The notes: generated from the letters alone by a model not told the origin. Shown: positions 1 to 10,623, numbered from the stretch's first letter. The stretch: DNA of 36,816 nucleotides from OMOG01 sp041485845 (GCA_041485845.1 JBGPKH010000009.1:1-36816); one strand, 5' to 3'. Numbers and translations are program-made.

Positions 1-1106
1 ATAAATCGGGCGCCTTTGTGGAGGACATTCCAGATGATCTTGCAGATCCGGTGAGCGACAGCCCAGACGGCCTTCACATATCCCAGACGGACGACCAGGC
101 GCTTGAACACGGACTGGAGATGGCTTCCGTTGGTCCGGGCGGCAGCCTGAGCGGCCTGACACAGCAGACGGCGGAGGAAGCGGTTTCCTTTGGCTGACCG
201 GCCCGAGTGGTTCTCTCCGGCACTTTCGTTGGAGCCGGGACAGACCCCGATCCAGGAGGCGAGTTGTTCCGCGGAGGGAAACGCGGCGGCCTTCGGCCCA
301 ATCTCGGCGAGGATCTCCTGTGCCGCCTCCGCCCCGATGCCCGGAATCTCGATCAGGCGCGTGACCGCATCCTGATACACCTGCATCCGTGTGGCCGCCA
401 ACTGGTTCAGTTCCGTAATCTGGCGGTCGATCAACTCGATCCGGTCCAGATGTTGGGCCAGCAACTGACGGTGGATCTCTCCCATCGAGCCGGTCAGCGC
501 ATCCACCAGCGCGGGCAAGCCGCATTTCAGGCTCTTGTCCCCCAGCGCCGCCATCTCCTCCGGACTGCTTTCGCCTTTCGCCAGGCTGCGCAGAATGCGC
601 CTCCCGCTGGCCCCCAGCAGATCCGAGAGGACCGCCGATAACTTGATCCGCCCCTCCTCCAGCAGACTTTCGATCTGATTCTGCAACTGCACTCTCTCGC
701 GCACCAACTGCAAGCGCCCGCGGGTGACCATCCGCCAGGACCGCTGCTCCGGTTCGGGAATGAAACTCAGCATCAGTTCGCCCGCCACGAACCGCCGTAC
801 CAGGCGTTTGGCGTCGGCCAGATCGGACTTCCGGCCGCGCGGAGCTTTATTCGACTGCGCCTGTGCCAGTTGCAGCCGCAGGTGCGGTTCCAGTTCCATC
901 CACACCGGCTTCCAATACTGCGCGGTGCTCTCCATGACCGCCTCCTCCACCCCGTTTTGGCACAGCCAGGCCGACAGATGGCTCAATTCGCTCGAGCCGG
1001 TGCCAAACCGTCGGCTCTGTAACACCACATCCGGCCTCGTCCGATCGACGATGACCACCACTAGCAGCTTCTTGTGAACGTCGATTCCAGCTATGTTCTG
1101 GGACAT
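1..1106 (-). CDS. IS110-family transposase (DEDD + catalytic Ser), C-terminus beyond window edge
   Basis: My translation of the minus strand gives an open frame of 368 codons from ATG at 1106 to the window edge, with no stop. It has the two IS110 domains. The N-terminal RuvC-like DEDD domain has D9 in GIDVHKK, E59 in VMESTAQYW, and D95 and D98 in KSDLADAKR. The C-terminal Transposase_20 domain has a helix-hairpin-helix-like IPGIGAEAAQEIL segment (about 254-266) and the serine motif SNESAG (S295). IS110 enzymes are site-specific recombinases of insertion sequences. Several are now known to be guided by a bridge RNA encoded in the element's non-coding end. The start is supported by GGGAGGT (1111-1117), four bases upstream. 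All key residues are present, so the gene looks intact as far as it is visible. The right end of the element and any repeats lie outside the window. Confidence 0.93.
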   Translation of the reverse strand, partial: MSQNIAGIDVHKKLLVVVIVDRTRPDVVLQSRRFGTGSSELSHLSAWLCQNGVEEAVMESTAQYWKPVWMELEPHLRLQLAQAQSNKAPRGRKSDLADAKRLVRRFVAGELMLSFIPEPEQRSWRMVTRGRLQLVRERVQLQNQIESLLEEGRIKLSAVLSDLLGASGRRILRSLAKGESSPEEMAALGDKSLKCGLPALVDALTGSMGEIHRQLLAQHLDRIELIDRQITELNQLAATRMQVYQDAVTRLIEIPGIGAEAAQEILAEIGPKAAAFPSAEQLASWIGVCPGSNESAGENHSGRSAKGNRFLRRLLCQAAQAAARTNGSHLQSVFKRLVVRLGYVKAVWAVAHRICKIIWNVLHKGARF

Positions 1107-1456
1107 CTTCACCTCCCGGCGCGGAAGCGAAGAACACACGGAAAGAAAAAACGCACCATTTCGTACTCGCACGCTCCTACCCGGAAATCCGACCCAGAGC
1201 CTGCGGCACATTTACCGATTCCAACGTGTATTCCGGATCAGGCTTGCTGACGGACTCGACTACTCCAAAGCGGCGTCGACCTCATTCGCACCCGAGCCTA
1301 CTCTTGGTATAACTCTAATCATCGAGAAGATTTTCATCATCTCCGATGTCCCGAAGGGAACCCACCCCGTAGGGACATCTTGGCTTGCTGACGCGCGCGG
1401 CTCCGTTCGGAGCCAGTTGGCGGGCGAAAGCGCCTGCCCCACCAAAACGCAACATG
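1107..1456. other. 350-bp non-coding region upstream of the IS110 gene; candidate left end / bridge-RNA region
   Basis: I see no gene here. Small open frames exist on both strands but resemble no protein and lack ribosome sites. Relative to the transposase this is the 5' non-coding flank, where IS110-group elements (as opposed to the IS1111 group) carry the left end and bridge RNA. I cannot define the element boundary. The 12-mer GGCTTGCTGACG occurs at 1241-1252 and again at 1382-1393. The second copy leads into a cluster of palindromes (1345-1438), so the element may end between the two copies. That is an inference. Confidence 0.5.
1345..1438. repeat. cluster of three short palindromes (REP-like)
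   Basis: There are three consecutive hairpins. GATGTCCC (1345-1352) pairs with GGGACATC (1372-1379). GGCTCCG (1399-1405) pairs with CGGAGCC (1408-1414) around a 2-base loop. GGCGGGCG (1419-1426) pairs with CGCCTGCC (1431-1438) around AAAG, with one G-T wobble. The cluster lies between the dioxygenase gene's 3' end and the IS110 upstream flank. It could be a dispersed repeat, a transcription barrier for the leftward dioxygenase gene, or the landing site of the IS. No T-run follows, so it is not a classical terminator. Confidence 0.6.
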
Positions 1457-2086
1457 TCAGGCCCTCTCCAGAACGATATCGAAGCTGACCGCGGCACGCG
1501 GCACGCCCTGCTCATAGAGTGTGACCGGACGGACGAGTTCCCGGTTCTCCGCGATGTTCCGCTTGCGGTAGTTTTTGTCCACGTCGCCCTCGAAGAAGGG
1601 ATCGGTGGCGAAGTACACCTGCGTCACCAAGGTCTTGTGGCCGGGAGCGGAAATCATGTAGTGAATGTGCTGCGCGGGCCGGTCGTCATAATGGCCAGGC
1701 ATCACGGTTTCGACCACGTACTCGGCGCCGGCGGGCACGGCCAGCCTGGCGCGGTAGCGGTAGCCGACCACGTCATAGCGGCCTTCGTGGTTGGTCTGCC
1801 ACAGGTCGATGCGCGCACCCTCCACGGTGTCGCCGCGGGTATTGTAGACTTTTCCGGAAACACGCAATGGGAACCCGGGATCTCCCGGTTGGCGCAATAC
1901 CGAGGTATTGGGCGCGCCCTTCTTGAAAAAAGGACCGAGCACTTCCGAAGGCGTCGGCTTGCGGGCGTTCCGTTCCCCCGCCTGCCAGAACGCCAGCAGT
2001 TGATTCGCCGACATCGGCACGCCCGCCAGCAGCGAGCCTCGAACAATACAGTTTTCCAGCATCTCGCGACGTGTCGCTCTGTTCAT
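1457..2086 (-). CDS. intradiol ring-cleavage dioxygenase family protein
   Basis: A 209-aa protein of the protocatechuate 3,4-/catechol 1,2-dioxygenase fold, which uses Fe(III) to cleave catechol-type rings between the hydroxyls. The non-haem iron ligand pattern is visible: a Tyr in GRYDVVGYRYR, then PGHYDDRPAQHIHYMIS with Tyr and the HxH pair. The N-terminal TRREMLENCIVRGSLLAG stretch resembles a Tat/export leader common in acidobacterial members, so periplasmic location is possible. I chose ATG 2086 rather than the upstream in-frame ATG at 2170, because the longer form would overlap the divergent cytochrome gene starting at 2140. The 53-bp gap then serves as a shared promoter region. The native substrate is unknown. 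Physical linkage to a quinoprotein/cytochrome pair suggests periplasmic oxidation of aromatic or sugar-derived compounds, but this is only context. Confidence 0.85.
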   Translation of the reverse strand: MNRATRREMLENCIVRGSLLAGVPMSANQLLAFWQAGERNARKPTPSEVLGPFFKKGAPNTSVLRQPGDPGFPLRVSGKVYNTRGDTVEGARIDLWQTNHEGRYDVVGYRYRARLAVPAGAEYVVETVMPGHYDDRPAQHIHYMISAPGHKTLVTQVYFATDPFFEGDVDKNYRKRNIAENRELVRPVTLYEQGVPRAAVSFDIVLERA

Positions 2087-2139
2087 AGGATTGAGTATAC
2101 AGCCTGGCGTGCCGTGCGGGCTTGAGATAAACTCGTGGC

Positions 2140-2907
2140 ATGCGGCGATGGGCGCTTGGATTGGTGGCATGGGTTGCGGTTTCGGCGCAGACGCCGCGCG
2201 ATCTGTTCGTGGCGCATTGCGCCGGCTGTCATGGACCGGCAGGCGAAGGCAGCCGCGGGCCGGCGCTGAAGGTCTCCGCGCTGCAACGCGCTAACGATGT
2301 CGATTCTCTGGTGGCGTTGTTGCGCCGCGGTATCCCCGGCACCGAAATGCCGGCCATCGCGGCGGAGGTGGTCGCGGATCAGCCGCTGCGGGCGCTCGCC
2401 GCCTATGTGCTCGGGTTGCGCACCAACAATCGAGACGCCGCTTCGGGACGGCTCGGCCGCGGAGCGGAGCTCTTCCGCGGGAAAGGAAAATGCATGAGCT
2501 GTCATCGCGTGACTGGCGAAGGCAGCGTGGCGGGTCCCGACCTCAGCGACATCGGGAGCCTGCGCGAGCCTCAATGGCTGCGGCGCGCGGTGATCGAGCC
2601 GGAAGCGGATGTCTACGACAGCTTCGCCGGGTATCGGTGGACCATTCCGCTTCCCGACAATTACCTGCTGGTGGAGGTCACTACCAAGAGGGGCGATCGC
2701 GTCGCCGGCAGCCGGTTGAACGAAGATGCCTTCTCCATTCAGATTCGCGATGGAGAGGGCCGCATCCGCTCCTTCCTCAAGAGCGAAGTCGCCGAATTGC
2801 GCAGACAATGGGGTAAATCGCCGATGCCTTCGTATCGCGACGTGTTTTCCGCGGGCGAGCTCGACGAGCTGGTTGCCTACCTGGCGAGCCTGCGAGGGCT
2901 CCGATGA
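2140..2907 (+). CDS. secreted di-haem cytochrome c, electron acceptor of adjacent PQQ dehydrogenase
   Basis: A 255-aa protein with an N-terminal signal peptide (about 1-16, VAVSAQ) and two haem c sites: CAGCH at 27-31 and CMSCH at 118-122. M70 in GTEMPA is a plausible sixth ligand for the first haem, as in class I cytochromes. The C-terminus (about 150-250) looks like the non-haem tail seen in acidobacterial cytochromes paired with PQQ enzymes. Its stop overlaps the next gene's ATG by four bases (ATGA, 2904-2907), so the two are very likely translationally coupled. The role inferred is to carry electrons from the quinoprotein in the periplasm toward the respiratory chain. The divergent neighbour is the intradiol dioxygenase. 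Confidence 0.9.
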   Translation: MRRWALGLVAWVAVSAQTPRDLFVAHCAGCHGPAGEGSRGPALKVSALQRANDVDSLVALLRRGIPGTEMPAIAAEVVADQPLRALAAYVLGLRTNNRDAASGRLGRGAELFRGKGKCMSCHRVTGEGSVAGPDLSDIGSLREPQWLRRAVIEPEADVYDSFAGYRWTIPLPDNYLLVEVTTKRGDRVAGSRLNEDAFSIQIRDGEGRIRSFLKSEVAELRRQWGKSPMPSYRDVFSAGELDELVAYLASLRGLR

Positions 2908-4493
2908 ACGCGCGCGCTCTCCTGCTGGCGATGGCCGTGGCTGCTACATGGGCGCAAGTCTCGCCTGAGCGGATCCGCAATGCCGATCGCGAGCCCGGTA
3001 ACTGGCTGACCTACTCACGTACTTACAGCGGCCACCGCTATACGCCGCTCGCCGAGATCACCGCGGCGAACGTGGGACAGTTGCGCGCGGCCTGGACGTA
3101 CCAGATCCAGCAGCCGGGAAAATTCTCGAGCTCGCCGATCGCGATCGACGGCATCCTCTACATCGCCGAGCCCGGCGGCGAGGTCGCGGCGCTCGACGGC
3201 CGCACCGGCCGTCCCGTGTGGCGGTATGCGCGACGGCCGCCGCCCGACCTGCACGCCTGCTGCGGCGCCTCGAATCGCGGGCTTGCGGTGCTCAACGACC
3301 TGCTCTTCGTGGGTACGCTGGATGCCCACCTGCTGGCGATCGATCTTCAGACCGGCAAGCTGCGCTGGGACGCGGTGGTGGCCGATTACCGCGCGGGCCA
3401 CGCGGTCACGGTGGCGCCCCTGGCTTTCGGCGACAAAGTTCTGGTGGGGATCGCGGGCGGCGAATACGGCATTCGCGGCTTCCTGGATGCGTACGACGCC
3501 AACACCGGACGCCGCTTGTGGCGCTTCTGGACGGTGCCGGGCCCCGGAGAAGCGGGCCACGAAACGTGGTCGGGCGACAGTTGGAAGACGGGCGGCGCGC
3601 CGACGTGGATCACAGGGTCGTACGATCCGGAGCTCAACACGGTCTACTGGGGCACCGGCAATCCGGGCCCCGATTACAACGGGGACGCGCGCCAGGGCGA
3701 CAACCTCTATTCCTGCTCGCTCATCGCGCTGGACGCCGACACCGGCAAGCTGCGCTGGCACTTTCAATTCACGCCGCACGACGTGAACGACTGGGACTCC
3801 ACGCACGTGCCCATGCTGGTGGAGGAGAACGGAAGAAAGCTGGTGGTGGTGGCCAACCGCAACGGCTTCTACTACGTGCTGGACCGGACGACCGGGGCAT
3901 TCATCCGCGGCGTGCAGTTCGGCAGGCAGACGTGGGCCTCCGGCCTGGACGCCAAAGGCCGCCCGATTCGTCTGCCCGACACGGAGCCGACGGCCGAGGG
4001 ACGCATGGTCTACCCCGGTTTCCACGGCACGACCAACTGGTTCAGCCCGAGCTTCAGCCCGCTGACGGGGCTGGTCTACGTGGCGGTGCGCGAAGAGCCG
4101 GCGTACTTCTCCAAGCAGAAAATGACGTACTCGGCCGGGCAGTGGTTCAGCGGCGGAAATCCGCGTGGTGTGGAGAAAGTGGAGCCGACCGGCTCGATCC
4201 GCGCGCTGGAGCACGCCACGGGCAAGCTGGTGTGGGAGTTTCCGCTGAAATCGCCGCCGTGGGCGGGCCTGATGGCGACGGCAGGCGGCGTGGTGTTCGG
4301 CGGATCGAGCGAAGGCATGTTTTATGCGCTCGATGCGGCGAGCGGAAAACCGCTGTGGCACTTCGGCACGGGCGGGGCGATCTTCGCGAATCCCGTGAGC
4401 TTCCTGGTGAACGGGCGGCAGCACGTGGCGATCGCGGCGGGAAATGCGCTGTTCGCGTTTGCGCTGCCGGATGCGGTTGTGCCTCAGTTATAA
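2904..4493 (+). CDS. PQQ-dependent (quinoprotein) dehydrogenase
   Basis: A 529-aa eight-bladed propeller quinoprotein with a signal peptide (about 1-17, ending WAQ). Diagnostic features: a vicinal cysteine pair at 119-120 (HACCG), which stacks on PQQ in this family; several tryptophan-docking repeats of the form DxxTGKLRW (about 147-155, 277-285) and TGRRLWRFW; GTGNPGPDYNG with N253, a predicted Ca/PQQ ligand; and TPHDVNDWDST with the predicted catalytic Asp (about 293-298). Oxidation of an alcohol or sugar in the periplasm is expected, with electrons passing to the cytochrome c encoded immediately upstream. There is no C-terminal cytochrome domain, unlike quinohaemoproteins, so the separate cytochrome is needed. 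The substrate cannot be told from sequence; glucose/alcohol-type is the usual annotation. Confidence 0.92.
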   Translation: MNARALLLAMAVAATWAQVSPERIRNADREPGNWLTYSRTYSGHRYTPLAEITAANVGQLRAAWTYQIQQPGKFSSSPIAIDGILYIAEPGGEVAALDGRTGRPVWRYARRPPPDLHACCGASNRGLAVLNDLLFVGTLDAHLLAIDLQTGKLRWDAVVADYRAGHAVTVAPLAFGDKVLVGIAGGEYGIRGFLDAYDANTGRRLWRFWTVPGPGEAGHETWSGDSWKTGGAPTWITGSYDPELNTVYWGTGNPGPDYNGDARQGDNLYSCSLIALDADTGKLRWHFQFTPHDVNDWDSTHVPMLVEENGRKLVVVANRNGFYYVLDRTTGAFIRGVQFGRQTWASGLDAKGRPIRLPDTEPTAEGRMVYPGFHGTTNWFSPSFSPLTGLVYVAVREEPAYFSKQKMTYSAGQWFSGGNPRGVEKVEPTGSIRALEHATGKLVWEFPLKSPPWAGLMATAGGVVFGGSSEGMFYALDAASGKPLWHFGTGGAIFANPVSFLVNGRQHVAIAAGNALFAFALPDAVVPQL

Positions 4494-4502
4494 TCGCCAC
4501 AT

Positions 4503-4961
4503 ATGCCGAGTACCCAAGCAACTTACGATGATGCCAATCTGATCCTCCGCCTTTATGAACTACGCCGCGACGAAAAACTGCGGCAGGCCCGCGAGTGGTT
4601 CGCTGCGAACTTCACTGCCCCGACTACCGACGATCTCCAGCGGCTCGCCCCTCCCGGCAGCAAAGAGAATACCTACATGCGGATGGTGGTCAGCTACTGG
4701 GAAATGGCGGCCTCCTTCGTGACCGCGGGAGTCCTCAACCAGGACCTCTTCTTTCAGTCCAACGGTGAGATGCTGGTGGTCTGGGAGCGTGTGCGCGACG
4801 TGATCCCGGGCATCCGCGCTCTGACCAAGAACCCCAATTCGTTTCGCAATCTGGAGATCGTTGGCAACGCCTACGTGAAATGGATGCAATCGAACGGTCC
4901 CGAAGCGTACGCCGGTTTCCAGGCCATGCTGCGCAGCATGCCGGCGGGGGAGAAGGCGTAA
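4503..4961 (+). CDS. conserved hypothetical protein, helical
   Basis: A 152-aa protein that I do not recognise as a named family. It is predominantly helical with many Trp/Tyr (REWFAANF, VVSYWEMAASFV, VVWERV) and no signal peptide, transmembrane segment or metal motif. It begins only nine bases after the PQQ dehydrogenase stop on the same strand, so co-transcription is possible. The gene's 3' end is three bases from the stop of the convergent quinoprotein relic. Codon use and third-position GC look like those of its neighbours, so it is probably a real gene. Confidence 0.65.
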   Translation: MPSTQATYDDANLILRLYELRRDEKLRQAREWFAANFTAPTTDDLQRLAPPGSKENTYMRMVVSYWEMAASFVTAGVLNQDLFFQSNGEMLVVWERVRDVIPGIRALTKNPNSFRNLEIVGNAYVKWMQSNGPEAYAGFQAMLRSMPAGEKA

Positions 4962-4964
4962 GTT

Positions 4965-5645
4965 TCACGGCAACGCGAAGGCCACTACCGGTCCCCCATT
5001 TTGCTTCCGAATTCCCGAGCCTTGCCGTGGCCTCCGGCGCAGAGCACTACGTATGGTTTTCCGTTACATGCATAAGGCATCGGCGTGGATTGCGCGCTGG
5101 CGGGCAGCTCCGGGACCATATCCCGGCGCCCGAGCCGGTGTTGAAGGCGCGCAGGCGGGGGGTCCAGCGCGGCGGCCGCGAAGACCAGCCCGCCGCGGAC
5201 TTTCCTACCTCCGGTTTGGCCGCTCCCAGGGGCGCTTCCCAGCGCAGCTTGCCGGTGTTGAGGTCGAACGCCACCAGCGCGCCCCACGGCGGAGCGTGGC
5301 ACGGAGTGCCCGCGGGTGAGACCAGCCAGTCGCGATACATCCCGCACGGCGTCCCCCGCTGCGGAGCGAGCTCGCCGGTCATGCGGTTCTTCTGGCGATT
5401 CTCGTAGACGGAAGTCAGTTCCGCGGGCGGAATGAGTTTGACAACCGCGGGCAGCCGGTTGGTGTCCGCGAAAAGGAGATTCCGCTGGGGATCCCCGCGG
5501 CGCTGCCCCAGTTTACGCCGCCGGCATTGCCGGGAACGACGAGCGTGCCTTGGAGGCTCGGCGGCGTGTGGAAGCCGTCGTTGCGCAGCGATTGGATCTG
5601 CTGCCGGCGCCACTCGCGCGATTCCGGAGTAGGACCCCAGGCCGA
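4965..5645 (-). pseudogene. frameshifted C-terminal remnant of a quinoprotein (glucose-type) dehydrogenase
   Basis: The minus strand encodes, in pieces spread over different frames, the tail of a membrane/quinoprotein glucose dehydrogenase-like enzyme. One frame gives SLRNDGFHTPPSLQG and VVPGNAGGVNWGSAA (5640 to about 5505). It shifts to DPQRNLLFADTNRLPAVV, then GELAPQRGTP and PWGALVAFDLNTGKLRW (about 5500-5210). It shifts again to GGLVFAAAALDP and LPASAQSTPMPYACNGKPY (about 5200-5020). A last shift is needed to read PVVAFALP followed by TGA at 4967-4965. At least three frameshifts are present and the N-terminal two thirds are missing. The relic starts within a few bases of the stop of the upstream membrane-protein gene (5649), which suggests a rearrangement junction. 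It differs from the intact quinoprotein at 2904-4493 and is not its duplicate. Confidence 0.82.
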
Positions 5646-5648
5646 TCG

Positions 5649-7334
5649 TCACTGCCGGTTCAACAACTGCTGGAAGGCCTGTTCGGCCTGGGCATCCGGA
5701 TGGTGCGGCAGCCCGAGGTAGACGCCGAGCCAGCGGCGCGCGCGAGCGCCATCCCCGATCTTGAGGAAGACCTGGCCCAGGCTGCGGGCGCAACGCGAAT
5801 ATTGCGGCTCGCGCTGGATGTGCAGATCGCACTCGGCCTCCAGGTGTTCGAACACCCCGAGCGGCGGCAACGCTTCCACGCCGGGCGGCGGATGACGCAT
5901 GAATACCAGCGCTGAGGGGTCGTTGAAGACCAGTTTCCACGCGCTCTGCTGCGGGTCGGCCAGTGCCGGGGCGAGCAGGTACACGTTGCCCGTGTTGTAT
6001 TCGAAGCCATTCATCACGATTACCTGCACGCCATATTGATCGAGCAGCGCCTGGGCGTCTTTGCCGCCGCTCTCGTCGTGGTTGTAGAGAATCCTGGCGT
6101 AATCCAGAAACACCGATTCGCTGAGCGAGCGTCCGTCGATAAAGACACGCTCCTGGGGCCAGAGGCGCCAGATCAGGTAGCCGCCGTGCTCGTAGGTGTT
6201 GAACATCGGTTGCGTGATGTGGTGCGCCAGCAGGAAATCGGCGGCGCCCGCCGGCCACTTCCATTCGTTCGCCCGCAATTGGAAGAAGCTCCCGCGGGCG
6301 ATCCCGGCGGCCATTCCAGTGGCGGCAAGAGCCGCGGCGCCGTACTGCAGAAGCCTTGGCACGGGACGCTTCCAGGTTGGCAGGTAGGACACCATCAGGA
6401 GAGGCGACAGCAGCCCGATGAGGATGACGTTGCGCGATGCCGTCAGGGCCGCGGCGGTGAACGCCGCGAAGAGCATCCAGTCCACCGGACGCACGCGGCG
6501 GCGCGCCCACAGAAGAACGGCCGCCGCAGCGAACAGCAGCAGGCTGTACCAGCGCGGAGGCCACAGAGCGGGGGGCGCCCACTCCAGGAGCCGCGAGGTC
6601 AGGTAGCTGTTTCGATAGGCTGCCAGGATCCACGCAATGCGGTAGCCATTGGGATTCAGGCCGGAAATCGCGATCGCCAGCGCACTCACGACCCACAGCA
6701 CCCGGCCGCCGGCCCCTTTCCGCAGCAGCGCCGCCTCGGCGGAATACGCACCCAGCGCCACCCATCCCAGAAAATACCCGCCGTGGCAATTGGCCCAGAC
6801 CAGCAGGATGGGCGGGAGCATCCACCGGTAGCGATCGAACTCCAGAATCGCGATGGTTACCGCCAGCAGCAGAAAGGTGATTACAAAGGGACGGTCGAGA
6901 GCGAACCCCGCCGCCACCCCGGCCGTGCCAAACGCCGCCGCTACCGCCCGGTAGAAACCGCCGCACCGCCGGTAAGCCACCACCCCGACGATGCCGCAAA
7001 ACACGGCCAGCACCGCGGCGCGAAACACAACGATGCCCCCCAAGCCGGCCACGCGGTAGATGGCGTAGAACAGCGCTTGGGACAGCCATTCGTGGGTGAG
7101 GTTGAAGACGCGAGTTCGTTCTTCGCCGGAATAGGCCGGTCTGCTCCCGGCGGTCGTGAAGGCGAACGGGTCGGGTGCGGGCAGGGAGTGGTTTTCGAAA
7201 ATGTACTGTCCCGTTTTGAGATGCCACCAGAAGTCGGTGTCGGAAATCTCGGGCGAGAACCAACCCAGCAGCAACACTGCCGAGAGCGCCAGAAACACGG
7301 GACGGAACCAGTTTGGGACCGTCGCGCTTACCAT
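5649..7334 (-). CDS. polytopic membrane protein, GT-C glycosyltransferase-like, with C-terminal soluble domain
   Basis: A 561-aa protein. About ten hydrophobic helices lie in residues 10-360 (e.g. VFLALSAVLLLGWF; VITFLLLAVTIAILEF; MLFAAFTAAALTA), followed by a soluble part of about 200 residues with YEHGGYLIWRLWPQ and VFIDGR, and a short TPR-like tail ending FQQLLNRQ. The acidic motif SDTDFWWHLKTGQYI after the first helix is typical of large uncharacterised membrane proteins of the GT-C type, where Asp residues in the first periplasmic loop act in lipid-linked sugar transfer. I infer a glycosyltransferase-like or cell-envelope role, but no specific reaction. The start is ATG 7334. It lies upstream of and on the same strand as the quinoprotein relic. 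Confidence 0.8.
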   Translation of the reverse strand: MVSATVPNWFRPVFLALSAVLLLGWFSPEISDTDFWWHLKTGQYIFENHSLPAPDPFAFTTAGSRPAYSGEERTRVFNLTHEWLSQALFYAIYRVAGLGGIVVFRAAVLAVFCGIVGVVAYRRCGGFYRAVAAAFGTAGVAAGFALDRPFVITFLLLAVTIAILEFDRYRWMLPPILLVWANCHGGYFLGWVALGAYSAEAALLRKGAGGRVLWVVSALAIAISGLNPNGYRIAWILAAYRNSYLTSRLLEWAPPALWPPRWYSLLLFAAAAVLLWARRRVRPVDWMLFAAFTAAALTASRNVILIGLLSPLLMVSYLPTWKRPVPRLLQYGAAALAATGMAAGIARGSFFQLRANEWKWPAGAADFLLAHHITQPMFNTYEHGGYLIWRLWPQERVFIDGRSLSESVFLDYARILYNHDESGGKDAQALLDQYGVQVIVMNGFEYNTGNVYLLAPALADPQQSAWKLVFNDPSALVFMRHPPPGVEALPPLGVFEHLEAECDLHIQREPQYSRCARSLGQVFLKIGDGARARRWLGVYLGLPHHPDAQAEQAFQQLLNRQ

Positions 7335-7521
7335 ACCGGCCGGGGCTCTGGTCTACAAGCGAGGTTCACGCCCCCATGATAATGCAAGGCTGGCGGCAGA
7401 CGTCACCAGCCGCCCTTGGCAGAAATCGCCGGAGAGCGCTTGCCGGCGCGCGCGGCGCATTGGATCGGCAGCTTAACCCCTCCATTACCGCCTGCCCGGG
7501 CAAATGAGGGCGCCCGAGCCG

Positions 7522-8103
7522 CTATCGTAGGGCGACCGTGCCCAGCGAGTATTCGGCGAGATCGATCCAGCGGTTGTCCAGCGTGTTCTGGACGAAAACA
7601 GCCCGCTCGGCGCGAAACGTGCGAGAGCCCCGATATTCGGCCCAACGGCGGCACGCCAGCTCCCGCGCCGCCGGCACATCGTCGTGCGGCAGCTCCTGCG
7701 CCAGCGTGACGTGCGGATGGTAGGGAAACGGCTCCTCGAACTCCAGCGCATCGGCATTCATCGCGGCGTGCATGCGGCGCAGCTCGGAAGCTCCCGCGCC
7801 GACCTCCAGGTAGAGCACATCCGTCACCGGAAAAGCCTGCAGCCCGGCCAGTTCAATGTCGAACGGCGCCCATCCCCCGGTCAGCGCGCGCGCCTGGCTG
7901 GATGCGGTCTGCCAATCCACCGCCAGCGGCCTCGGCGGCAACACGCTCACATGGGCGTGCGGATTGTAGCTTGGCGCCAGCTCCCTGCGGAGGTCGTCCA
8001 GCAAGAGCCCCAGAGGATCGGGGATGTAGATGACCAGGGCAAACACATTGAGCCGTTCCTCAGCCAGGATTTGGGAAGGCCCCCCATTCGGATTGAAACG
8101 CAT
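7522..8103 (-). CDS. 2H phosphoesterase superfamily protein (2'-5' RNA ligase/LigT-like)
   Basis: A 193-aa protein with the two HxS/T motifs that define the 2H phosphoesterase fold: HAHVSV with H51/S53 and HPHVTL with H131/T133, spaced as in LigT/ThpR, YjcG and CPDase proteins. Members hydrolyse or ligate 2',5' or 2',3'-cyclic phosphodiester bonds in RNA or nucleotides. No transmembrane segment or signal is visible, so it is cytosolic. Start ATG 8103 is preceded by a purine-rich GAGAGAG. The gene is divergent from the M3 peptidase gene, with 81 bp between the starts. The exact substrate is not predictable. Confidence 0.85.
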   Translation of the reverse strand: MRFNPNGGPSQILAEERLNVFALVIYIPDPLGLLLDDLRRELAPSYNPHAHVSVLPPRPLAVDWQTASSQARALTGGWAPFDIELAGLQAFPVTDVLYLEVGAGASELRRMHAAMNADALEFEEPFPYHPHVTLAQELPHDDVPAARELACRRWAEYRGSRTFRAERAVFVQNTLDNRWIDLAEYSLGTVALR

Positions 8104-8184
8104 GCTCTCTCTATGGTAACCATTTTGTAGTTTTTTGCACGCCCGCCAGACGACGCACCGGTTCCACCTGTTACGCTCTTAAGG

Positions 8185-10248
<2,064 letters not shown>

Positions 10249-10623
10249 TCAGGCGCCGTTCGCCTCGAGGACCTCCGCGATCCGTTCCAGCAGACGCCGC
10301 AGGACCACCGGCTTGGCTTCAAACGCCTGACAGCCGGCTGTGGCTGCATCGGCGACGTCCTCGGTGGACGTGTGGGCGGTCAGCACGATGATCGGAATGT
10401 GGAAGGTCCGTGGGTCGCGCTTGAGGTGTTGGATAGCCGTTCGACCGTCCATCACGGGCATGTCGAGGTCCATCAGGATCAGGTCCGGCCGGTGCAGCCG
10501 CGCACAGCGCAATGCTTCGCGCCCGTCGCTGGCGGACAGCATCTCGTAGCCGCTCCGTTCCAGACGGCGCGCGAGCATGTCGCGGCTGAATTCGTCGTCT
10601 TCGGCCAGCAGCAGCTTCGCCAT
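10249..10623 (-). CDS. single-domain response regulator (REC only)
   Basis: A 124-aa stand-alone receiver domain. It has the acidic pocket LLLAEDDE at the N-terminus, the phospho-acceptor Asp in LILMDLDMPVMDG, the Thr in VLTAHT and the Lys in EAKPVV. No output domain follows, so it probably acts by protein-protein contact or as a phosphate sink/shuttle, as CheY-type proteins do. I chose ATG 10623. Longer frames start inside the upstream gene and would put non-homologous residues ahead of the receiver fold. It lies 5 bp downstream of the REC-PAS-GGDEF-EAL gene and is the last gene of the five-gene operon, a likely second target of the histidine kinase encoded upstream. Confidence 0.92.
   Translation of the reverse strand: MAKLLLAEDDEFSRDMLARRLERSGYEMLSASDGREALRCARLHRPDLILMDLDMPVMDGRTAIQHLKRDPRTFHIPIIVLTAHTSTEDVADAATAGCQAFEAKPVVLRRLLERIAEVLEANGA

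Noticed and set aside
1260..1445. 61-codon frame starting MVGQALSPAN
   Set aside because: Short frame over a palindromic repeat with no ribosome site; most likely non-coding.
3015..4424. 469-codon antisense frame within the PQQ dehydrogenase
   Set aside because: Antisense shadow of a high-GC gene; Arg/His/Gly-rich with no domain and no ribosome site.
5047..7263. 738-codon open frame on the minus strand
   Set aside because: It is mostly the alternate frame of the membrane-protein gene at 5649-7334 (Arg/Pro-rich, no homology). Only its last part coincides with one frame of the quinoprotein relic.
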